Positions 55,142 through 64,000 of a stretch of 64,000 nucleotides of DNA are shown piece by piece. The stretch covers positions 1-64,000 of the forward strand of contig BSBK01006346.1 in NCBI GenBank assembly GCA_027943335.1, written 5' to 3'. The first letter of the stretch is position 1; each line of letters begins with the position of its first letter. The notes under the pieces are model-generated. The model saw only the letters and a program-made list of their open reading frames with translations. It was not told where the DNA came from and did not search any database. This DNA is from Chamaecyparis obtusa (Eukaryota > Streptophyta > Pinopsida > Cupressales > Cupressaceae). Both the position numbers and the translations under genes were made by a program.

Positions 55142-56990
55142 AAATGTTCTATCTCCATTTCTAAAAATTATGGTGTGGTTTCTTATTCCAAAATGTCGAG
55201 CTCGATTAAATCTCAAAATATAAGCTTTCTAGAGTAAAACATAAGAAATAAAATTCATTCTCTGTGGCTTCCTACTATGTTGATGTTAAGTTTTGTTTTT
55301 ATTTTCACAAACTCTATTGGCGGGAACAAGCCATTTTTGACTACTTTTGTCAGCATCCTTCTTGACTGTAATCAAATGGGAACCTTAGAAATAACATGGA
55401 CATCCATCAAAATAGAATGAAGGTTCATTTTTTTATATGAAAAATGCTAGTGGACGTGCATGCAAAAATTGGAAGCACAAACATGGCATGCAAACTATTT
55501 GACAATAAACTTCAAAGAGATTGAATGCTAAGCAACAGACACCAAGTGGAAGTCAAAGACTAGCATGTAAGGCACCATCGAAAAGTTACGCAGAAACCCA
55601 AGGATGCATGGATGTCGTTATTTCACTAGAATGATGCAAACCTGCATGGATGCGGACTCTAATGGCTGGAGTTTTTAAGGCTTTCCGGATGCAACAAAGT
55701 GAAAGAGTTACCTCATCACATCACAAATCAGGCATTCCTGAAAGAGCTCTATTTAGGTGTATTGAAAGAGCACTATTTAGGTGTATTGGAAGAGTTATGG
55801 GAGCTACCAACTAAAATCGGTCAACTAGGCAGACTGCAAAAGCTGGACATTCGTCAAACTTCAAGTTTTCCAAACTCTCTTGGACATTTGTCATCCTTGA
55901 CTCATCTTTCAATTCAGTTTTGCTATAACCTGGAATCTTTGCCGACCTCTCTTGGATATCTATCCTCCTTGACTCATCTTAGAATTCCTTTTTTTGTCCA
56001 AAGCTGGAATGTTTGATGTTCTCTGTTGGGCATCTTAGTTGCTTAGAGGATTTAGACATCAGGATTTTCCCGGTCATCCAATTAGATTTTGAGGTGGCAC
56101 CTTCATCTTCCACATTGAGCAATCTGAAGTGGGTGAAAATAAGGAAAAAAAAAGTGTGCAGCATTTCAATTTCTGACTGTTATCTCCAGCTTGAGAGTCT
56201 AGAGCTTCATGATAGTGATCATTTGACGGAGATCAAAGCACTACGGATAAAACTTGAATGGTTGGATATATTGGGGAGTCCAAAGTTGGTCGAGCTTCCT
56301 AGCTTAGCGTGATTAACTTCACTCAGAGAATTTAAACTAGATGGTTGCGACCGAATTGAGATAACTGAAGATTTAAAGCATTGCACAAGAATGGAAATAT
56401 TGAGACTGCACAGCTGGTAGGAGGTGTCGGTAGGCATTAAATGTTTGGAGCAAAATAATGATGGAAAAGCCAATCTATTATTACTAAATGACACTATATA
56501 TAACCTATGACTTTGAGAACACACTCGGTCCAAGGATTAAGCATTGCATACAGACAACAAATACAAATATATATGGTAACCATCAACATAGCACACTCAA
56601 GACATCAACAACACCAAAGAGAGATGTACGAGTTGCATGTTGTAATTTTATTACTATTCATGCCCAACCATAACTTATAGTGACTCTTACCTCCACCGCA
56701 AATAGAAGTACAATGGTAATGTGAAATTATTTTTGGGAAGCTAGGATCCCCTAAGCCCTTCAAACTCCCACCTTCCAGGACTGCACAAACAGATTCGGGG
56801 TTTAACAGTACCACTAATTCCTTTTGAGAAATTTCCTTAAGGAGATATGTATTGATAAAAAAATCCACATGCGTCCAAAATTACTGTCAATTATCCCCTA
56901 ATCATATCTTCCAATCGACCCTTTTTTGTTTTGCCCCTTTTTCAGCTATCTGTTAAAAAAAACCATCCATGCCGAAGAGTCCGTCCCCCA
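55142..56990 (+). repeat. Segmental duplication, copy 1 (LRR pseudogene segment)
   Basis: The segment aligns with 62158-64000 from AAATGTTCTAT onward, with an offset of 7016 bp at the start. By eye about 95% of bases match, with few indels. The match continues to CGAAGAGTCC at both ends. The right copy runs out of the window, so the full unit may be about 7.0 kb and in tandem. Confidence 0.88.
55699..56512 (+). pseudogene. TNL-type disease-resistance LRR fragment, copy 1
   Basis: Leucine-rich repeats run across two frames. One is 55699-56016 (LPTKIGQLGRLQKLDI, LGHLSSLTHLSIQFC, LESLPTSLGYLSSLTHLRI). The other is 56013-56312 (GHLSCLEDLDIR, LSNLKWVKIRKKKVCSI, LQLESLELHDSDHLTEI, LEWLDILGSPKLVELPSL), continuing past TGA as LTSLREFKLDGCDRIEI. 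Repeats of this wording are typical of the C-terminal LRR of plant TIR-NBS-LRR receptors. No TIR or NB-ARC part is seen upstream. A frameshift near 56010 and stops at 56310 and about 56418 make it a pseudogene. A 24-bp tandem repeat (GAAAGAG.ACTATTTAGGTG) sits at 55739-55790. Confidence 0.8.
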
Positions 56991-57206
56991 ATGATGGGTT
57001 TTTAATTCCCTAAATTCTAAATGCAAGTGGTTGATAAATTAAGTTCTTCTGCCACCTTACATGCCACCTCAAAGATAACAATCAGTCCATTAATTGATTT
57101 GTCTCCCATAATTATTTCTACTAGAGTGAATAATTTCATGTTTCTAGCTCATCCCCCTAGTTTTAGGATATGATTGTTATGGTTTAAAAAAAAATGGGTT
57201 GTGACA
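56991..57206 (-). other. Presumed start of the 3' LTR of a minus-strand element
   Basis: On the minus strand the sequence right after the polypurine tract starts TGTCACAACCC, as an LTR should. Its length and end are not clear, because the LRR segment begins at or before 56990. Confidence 0.4.
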
Positions 57207-57222
57207 TCCCTCCCCCCTTAAA
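57207..57222 (-). other. Polypurine tract of a minus-strand LTR element
   Basis: The minus-strand sequence TTTAAGGGGGGAGGGA lies directly upstream of TGTCACAACC. The preceding CATCGAGACGATGCATTC is typical of sequence found before the tract in plant Ty3/gypsy elements. Confidence 0.7.
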
Positions 57223-60200
57223 GAATGCATCGTCTCGATGCCATAATATAAAATTTACAATCATATTCAAAGAAAAATCAAGAAATTTACAATTGACATG
57301 ATTAATAATTTTTCAATATTCAAATGTTCAAGGTAATGCATGTATACACTTTTAGATTCAAGCATAAAATCAATGAGATTCAATTTCATTTTCTTACACA
57401 AAATCATTTTTTTTCATCAATTATGCATTGTTGTAAGTACACACACCAAAAATAAAACACATTTGGAGCAAAAACAAACACACTTGAATCATAATTATTT
57501 CAATAACATTTTCTATGTGAGTGTGTTAATTCCATTACTACCCTTCAGTTTTACAAGGTTAGAATTACCTCTCTCTGACAATATTCCCCCTCTATTATAA
57601 TGTGCCCTTCCATCTGTGATACATAGGAACAATAACAAAGCATCAGTTCATGTCACTATCATAATTAAAATTGAAAAATCTAACATTCTCTTACTCAATG
57701 CTTTCAAAAATAACTTACATGATACTCTTAAGTAGCAACAAAGTACCCACATACCTGTGCTTACTATACCTTATCGTGGTATCACAATAAATTGAGCACA
57801 TTTTTGGTTGCCTTAGATCCATGTTATTAGCATACTCATATTTATATACTCACAATACTATTAGCCCAATCATAATGTCAATACTTCAAAAGATAAAAAT
57901 TTCAATATTCTATATTCAAGAGAAAAGAGTCATTGAAGATTACAAAATTCCAACTAAAATAAGCTTTAAATCACAATTTTATCACAAGTGAATCATTCAT
58001 ACATACCTTCTAACATGTGGCACTTACTAAGTGAGAAAGTCATCTGTCCATTTTAAAATCACCTATAAAGGTTAGTAGATCCATTTTTCCATTTATGTGA
58101 CCTAAGCCCTCATAGCCATCTCGTCACAACAATATTTCAAAAGAAAATTTGAACTCATTTCATCATAACATTTATATTTCATCTCTAAAACAATATAAGT
58201 CCTACAAGTCTTACATCTTATTATGAATAAGCATTCACATTTTCATCAATGTACTGCAAGTGTGCTTCATCTAAGCATAAGCATCCAAATAAATCATGAT
58301 AATTCATCACCATATAAAATCAACACATCAATGTATGTCATACATCTATAACAATGCATCCAAAAACATAACCATAAAGGTCAATCATGAAACAAGACAC
58401 TTAATTGTAATTGGACATCTATCCTTCTATAAGTCCATGTCTCCTATGCCATTGGATAGTCAGTCATCCATCTACAAATCTTGATACAAGAGGGTGGCTC
58501 GAACACTTGTCTGTTCTATCCACAAAGCCTTACACTTCCTTGGGATTCTATCACCCTTCAGAATTCCCAACCCTGCAATGCCCAAAAGGAATAAAAGGCA
58601 AGGGGTATCTGGTGCAGCCATGAAACTTTCTATTGTTCATGAATGTGGTAGGGAGATGAAACATGGGCAGCATATTTTTGAAAACATATGCGAGCAAGCT
58701 TTGGCCAAAACATCTTTTTATCACCAGGAATGAAAACTAGCAGGTAGAGAAACATCCCTTTCTACCCTTCCCTATTTACTTCTTCCACATTAGCACCCTC
58801 ACTGGAAGGTTTGCTTTCCAATACACATACATAGTATGAAATGACACAAACACAAGTATAGCATTTATTTCTTTCAATTTATTATTGCATTAACAAAAGC
58901 ATATAAGTCACACAACAAATCAACTAGTCTTATGAATTATGCCTTTCATCATGAGAAATCATACATCATAAGAAATCATATAAGAAGAAAGTGTTGACCA
59001 TTCTGTCAAAAACACCAATAGTGCTTTATAGCCAAATAATTATATTCCATTTCCATCAAAAGATGACGACCTACTCGTCGATCATCAAGTGCATCAACTA
59101 GTAAATCTATTTCAATCACCTCATAATAATTTCATGTAAGGTCTCAAATAAATCACCCATGTGCTAATACTATCATATTAATGTCAAAAAGATATCTTTT
59201 CAATGAATTTCATCATTCCATGGATATCCATGCAATGCTCCTCATAGCATCAAAACTCACATCAAAGAATATCAACCAATGTTAATTATTTCATAAACTG
59301 CATTTCTAATAAACACAACCATTTGCATGTCAATTCAGTTTGATCATTTCATAATAATTAAAACATATTTCAGGTAACATATGAATACAAGATTAAGAAT
59401 GGCATGTTCTTCACAATCTACTCCCTTTTACAATATATGAATGTTGCACATTGAACATGACAGATGACATCACTTCACATCACAAGACTAGCAACATAAA
59501 ATACATATCCTAGCCACCACAAGATCATAAGAAATCACAATGTTCAAAGTTTGCAAATTCTGATTCAAAACCTCAAGGTTAATAAGAAAAATCAAAAGGA
59601 AGTGTGAAAAATCTCAATCGATTGAAAAACTCAAAATTGGTGACTAGATGGTCACAGGAGAATTTAAAATTTCAAACTAACCCTTCACCATTAGCAAAGT
59701 TCATCAATTTCAAATAAAACATCAACTAAAAACCAAAACATATTTACAAAGTGACTAACACTAGCCACAAGGAGGGAGTAGAAGCTACACCTCACCTTGC
59801 ATCCAAGGTACGCTAAAGAACATGACCATACTTATAGAACATAAATCTCAAAGTTTACATCATCATTTAATAACACATTCGCTTACCTTAAACAACATTG
59901 CTCTACCCACTAAAGCCAACCCACATGATTTGTTAATTCTCTCTTTTCTTTTGAAATCTTATGCCATGCAAGGTAAGACATCAAAATATATTTTCACCCA
60001 TTTCTACCAATTTATGTTTCATTTTAAACATGTTGAATTCTTCTTCCTTAATAATTTCATAAGGTTCTAGTATTAAAATAATTTCATAACACTTGAAAAT
60101 ATACCTTACAACAATACATATTTCCATGATTTATCACAAGCCAAGTCCTAAATTCTGGCAAACTCTCATACCTTTATTGCATAATCCTAATTATTTAACT

Positions 60201-60658
60201 ACACAATATCTCATAAAATTTTATCTTATGTCTTTTCTATACTAATGTAGAGAAAAATGCATTAAATTTTAAAGTGTATCCCACGCATAAAGTACCTCGT
60301 AATTTTTCACATATTCTAATATTTTGCAATATGGAATAGAAAACATTCACACCACTCAAGGTAGACAGTTGTCAAGCTCACAAAGTGTTTCAAACTCTCA
60401 TAGTTTCAAGAGCAACCAGGGACATTCATAAAATCTTCACACATGTAAGAAATATTATCCCTCAAGTGTCTATTTCCCATGAAACAAAGAACATCCTATC
60501 ATTTCCTATGAAGATTATCTGTAACTGGAAGACATTCAAGTCAACCCAAAGAATCACACTTAGGTTCATAGACTAAGCATTAATCAACTCACAATTTGTA
60601 CGACTAAGGGTCACAACTAAGCATAGTGAGCTCAAGGCCCTAGTGTGGAACCTAGAGC
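57223..60658 (-). mobile_element. Non-coding interior of the minus-strand LTR element (LARD-like)
   Basis: About 3.4 kb lies between primer site and polypurine tract, and no gag, protease, reverse transcriptase, RNase H or integrase motif could be read on either strand. Open stretches (57340-57600, 58411-58733, 59822-60070, all plus) have no similarity to known domains and point the wrong way. The element either lost its genes or is a large retrotransposon derivative mobilised by others. Confidence 0.5.
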
Positions 60659-60670
60659 TCTGATACCATA
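60659..60670 (-). other. Primer-binding site (initiator tRNA-Met) with LTR end
   Basis: The plus strand GAGCTCTGATACCA at 60655-60668 is, on the minus strand, TGGTATCAGAGCTC, the tRNA-Met primer site. The LTR end ATCTTTACA lies at 60671 upward with TA between. Confidence 0.8.
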
Positions 60671-61320
60671 TGTAAAGATAGAATTTTTGACACAAAAAGC
60701 CACATCAATAAAAACTGCAATTTTAGGGAGTCAGTCAAAAAGTCAATGGTTGAATGCATAGGTCGACAAGATAATAGTCAATTCCCTACAATATAGGAAT
60801 AAATAAACACAATTAAGACCAGAACTATCGAGATGCTAAAACATACCTTGTCCAAAGATGAGAGGAAAGTCGACCATCTGTCGAGTGTCCTAAAGAAACC
60901 ATAATAAGAGATGTCATATCAACTTCTGAACAAGTACAAGTTGTCATGTCTGGTTAACAACCTAAGAGATTTTCACACCAATTGTCAAATCGCATCAATA
61001 AAAGATAAGGATTAGATAAAAATATGTAGTTCCATATTAACGACAAAAGTAAACAACAAAAATTTACCAATACCACAATGTCAAATACGGAATTGCGTAA
61101 CACTGAAAAAGAAAGTCCTTCCTATAAGAAGCTTCAGAAACCTATTCACAAATGTCAGCAAGGGTGAGAATATTGTGGGAGTGCATTTCCACCCTACCAC
61201 AAAGCAGTGACGCTTCCTCGGAATCCTTCCTGACATGGAGGATACCCAGCCCAGCTTGAGGTATTCTAACAAAGTAAAACTAACTAAAGTAATGGATTGT
61301 GTGTTATGTCACATCCAAAA
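60671..61320 (-). repeat. 5' LTR (part) of the minus-strand element
   Basis: It lies directly upstream (minus sense) of the primer site and ends in CA. It contains the block at 61081-61320 shared with 35640-35930. A possible LTR start, TGTGACATAACAC, is near 61314, which would give a 640-bp LTR. That start resembles but does not equal the TGTCACAACCC after the polypurine tract at 57206. Confidence 0.5.
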
Positions 61321-62157
61321 ACTAACATGTCATCATCATAAGTACATAATAATCACATATCATTCACATATGAATTATGGTTTTAATCTATGCTTGACTT
61401 CCATTTCAAGATCTAGATTCTGACTCAACCATGATAACGACATAAATTCTTTCTTCAGGTAACACAATTCTTCATTCATGTCAACATCAACATAGATCAT
61501 CATTCACTCACTCTATACCTCACAAGGTTTACTTCTTTCATGCAAGTTTACTCAATCTTGTTCCAGAATAATGAAAAATACAAGTAATCTAAACATACCA
61601 TAATTTTGTAAGCCATTTATATTCATGCAAATGTAATCATGTCCTTTTACAAATAAATAGATCTCATCCATCTATCAACATGCAAGTAGAATTATTTGGT
61701 TATGACAATTGTGCTAATGATCTTCTCAGTCACGTTATACAGATGTGCTAATTTTTCTACTGTTAGAGACCAACTTTTAAAATAAATAAAAACGGTGTTA
61801 AAAACCCAAAAGACTTTAGCAATTTCCAACTCAAGGTCGCGGCACTACAGAAGAAAGTGATTCCTTCAAAACAGAAATATAGAATTACCGTGGAAGTATA
61901 ATAATTGCATCTCCAAACCAACACATAAAATGGCTTGTCCCAAGAATTTAGTCGATCATATTTAAAGGTTCACGTCTTATTTTCAAAGCAATGAAAAATC
62001 ATAATATAATAACCCAAACTCCATTGTTACTACAGATCCTAATAAGGCAGCGAGGGCACAAAAGTAGAAGGGGCAAAAATCGTTGTGTAAAGACAATTAA
62101 ACTAACTTTCTCAATCTAACCAAAAATAGCTCAAATCCTTAACTGCAAGTGATTAGA
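61321..62157. other. Spacer before the second LRR segment, nothing recognised
   Basis: AT-rich, without open frames of merit. If the 7-kb unit is a tandem duplication, this is the right-hand end of unit 1. Confidence 0.4.
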
Positions 62158-64000
62158 AAATGTTCTATCCCCATTTCTAAGAATTATGGTGTGGTTTCTT
62201 ATTCCAAAATGTTGAGCTTGATTAAATCTCAAAATATAAGCTTTCTAGAGTAAAACATAAGAAATAAAATTCGTTCTTTGTGGCTTCCTACTATGTTGAT
62301 GTTAAGTTTTGTTTTTATTTTCACAAACTCTATTGGTGGGAACAAGCCATTTTCAACTATGTTTGTCAGCGTCCTTCCTGACTGTAATCAAATGGGAACC
62401 TTAGAAATAACATGGACATCCATCAAAATAGAATGAAGGTTCATTTTTTTATAGGAAAAATGCTAGTGGACGTCCATGCAAAAATTGGAAGCGCAAACAT
62501 GGCATGCAAACTATTTGACAATAAACTTCAAAGAGATTGAATGATAAGCAACAGACACCAAGTGGAAGTCAAAGACTAGCATGTAAGCCACCATTAGAAA
62601 GTTACGCAGAAACCCAAGGATGCATGGATGTTGTTATTTCACTAGAATGATGCAAACCTGCATGGATGCGGACTCTAATGGCTGGAGGTTTTGAGCCTTG
62701 CTGGATGTGACAAAGTGAAAGAGTTACCTCGTCACATCACAAATCAGGCATTCCTAAAAGAGCTCTGTTTAGGTGTATTGAAAGAGCACTATTTACCTGT
62801 GTATTGGAAGAGTTATGGGAGCTACCAACTGAAATCGGTCAACTAGGCAGACTGCAAAAGATGGACATTCGTCAAACTTCAAGTTTGCCAAACTCTTTTG
62901 GACATCTGTCGTCCTTGACTCATCTTTCAATTTAGTTTTGCTACAACCTGGAATCTTTGCCGACCTCTCTTGGATATCTGTCCTCCTTGACTCATCTTAG
63001 AATTCCTTTTTTTGTCCAAAGCTGGAATGTTTACTGTTCTTTGTTGAGTGTCTTAGTCGCTTAGAGGATTTAGACATCAGGAGTTGCCCGGTCATCCAAG
63101 TAGATTTTGAGGCGGCGCCTGCATCTTCCACATTGAGCAATCTGAAGTGGGTGAAAATAAGGAAAACAAAAGTGTGCAGCATTTCAATTTCTGACCGTTA
63201 TCTGCAGCTTGAGAGTCTAGAGCTTCATGATAGTGATTATTTGACGGAGATCAAAGCACTGCTGGTAAAAATTGAATGGTTGGATATATTGGGGAGTGCA
63301 AAGTTGGTCGAGCTTCCTAGCTTAGCATGATTAACTTCACTCAGAGAATTTAAACTAGATGGTTGCGACCGAATTGAGATAATTGAAGATTTAAAGCATT
63401 GCACAAGAATGGAAATATTGAGACTACACAGATGGTAGGAGGTTTCGGCAAGCATTGAATGTTTGGAGCAAAACAATGATGGAAAATCCAATCTATTATT
63501 ACTAAACGACACTATATATAACCTATGACTTTGAGAACACACTCGGTCCAAGGATTAAGCGTTGCATACAGACAACAACTACAAATATATATGGTAACCA
63601 TCAACATAGCACACTCAAGACATCAACAACACCAAAGAGAGATGTACAAGTTGCATGTTGTAATTTTATTACTATTCATGCCCAACCATAACTTACAGCG
63701 ACTCTTACCTCCACCGCAAATAGAAGTACAATGGTAATGTGAAATTATTTTTGGGAAGCTAGGATCCGCTAAGCCCTTCAAACTCCCACCTTCCAGGAGT
63801 GCACAAACAAATTCAGGGTTTAACAGTACCACTAATTCCTTTTGAGAAATTTCCTTAAGGAGATATGTATTGAAAAAAACTCCACATGCATCCAAAATTA
63901 CTGTCAATTATCCCCTAATCGTATCTTCCAATCGAGCCTTTTTTGTTTTGCCCCTTTTTCAGCTATGTGTTAAAAAAAACCATCCATGCCGAAGAGTCCA
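62158..64000 (+). repeat. Segmental duplication, copy 2, running out of the window
   Basis: It aligns with 55142-56990 throughout. The last bases of the window (GAAGAGTCCA) still match copy 1 except for the final base. Confidence 0.88.
62700..63520 (+). pseudogene. TNL-type LRR fragment, copy 2
   Basis: The same leucine-rich repeats as copy 1 are present (LSSLTHLSI, LESLPTSLGYLSSLTHL, LSNLKWVKIRKTKVCSI, LQLESLELHDSDYLTEI). Copy 2 has extra lesions: a 2-bp insertion near 62797 (TTTACCTGTGTATTGG against TTTAGGTGTATTGG) and a stop near 62935 (AATTTAGTTT). It shares with copy 1 the TGA after LPSLA (63328) and the TAG near 63437, so the gene was already dead when it was duplicated. Confidence 0.8.

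Noticed and set aside
56219..56533. 104-codon minus-strand frame, conserved also at 63237-63551
   Set aside because: Conservation is due to the segmental duplication. The plus strand of the same bases reads as leucine-rich repeats.
56605..56868. 87-codon minus-strand frame with a relative at 63623-63907
   Set aside because: Both are copies of one duplicated segment, so their likeness gives no sign of selection, and no family is recognised. I kept it out as unsupported.
1..64000. CRISPR arrays, tRNA or rRNA genes, bacterial operons
   Set aside because: I looked for regularly spaced repeats and cloverleaf-type sequence and saw none. The window is plainly eukaryotic. The tRNA-like words at 32744, 53528 and 60659 are retrotransposon primer sites and not tRNA genes.

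Overview
This window looks like repeat-dense intergenic DNA from the nuclear genome of a land plant with a large genome. A gymnosperm (conifer) is my best guess. The reasons are very low gene density, several old plant-type L1 LINEs carrying DUF4283/zinc-knuckle ORF1 and RNase H domains, long LTRs, canonical GT-AG introns, TNL-type leucine-rich-repeat debris and intronless plant-type enoyl-CoA isomerase genes. The species is an inference. No bacterial, organellar or CRISPR features are seen. Nearly every coding trace belongs to a mobile element or a decayed gene copy. The only open frame that looks like a cellular gene is an enoyl-CoA delta-isomerase at 41660-42376 (minus).

Layout. 1-4620: decayed LINE on the plus strand (LINE-1). 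4621-5838: AT-rich spacer with two small tandem duplications. 5839-19036: a nearly complete minus-strand LINE (LINE-2) with a 17-bp target-site duplication, split between endonuclease and reverse transcriptase by a 4.5-kb solo LTR (11100-15604) with its own 5-bp duplication. 19087-28957: a second, related minus-strand LINE (LINE-3), starting only 16 bp from the LINE-2 duplication. LINE-3 is itself split by a 2.1-kb insertion (25820-27959) that carries a promoter-like stretch and a short reading frame. 30136-30846: a decaying enoyl-CoA isomerase copy. 31380-32095: a purine tract that switches to a pyrimidine tract. 32701-36420: remains of a non-coding LTR element (LTR end, tRNA-Met primer site). 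36425-37175: 3' fragments of the isomerase gene. 37200-40740: 5'-truncated minus-strand LINE-4, split in its RNase H region by a 950-bp terminal-inverted-repeat element flanked by TCTA. 41090-42990: the best isomerase copy, its duplicated upstream region and an inverted isomerase fragment. 43000-49190: mostly anonymous AT-rich DNA with one 270-bp tandem duplication.

49194-54764 is the most unusual block, all on the minus strand: an LTR, a primer-binding site and a gag start run in frame into the C-terminal half of a Pif1-like (Helitron-type) helicase. The helicase is followed in the same frame, past one TGA, by an AP-type endonuclease domain, and then by a multi-exon RPA-like single-strand-binding gene. 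Helicase fused to endonuclease is the mark of Helentron-type rolling-circle elements. 55142-64000 holds two copies, about 7.0 kb apart, of a TNL-type LRR pseudogene segment. Between them is a minus-strand non-coding LTR element (polypurine tract at 57207, primer site at 60659).

The history can be read from the nesting. A block containing the isomerase gene was duplicated. LINE-2 and LINE-3 then landed beside one copy, because the other copy keeps the matching empty site near 41296-41403. Later insertions split both LINEs.
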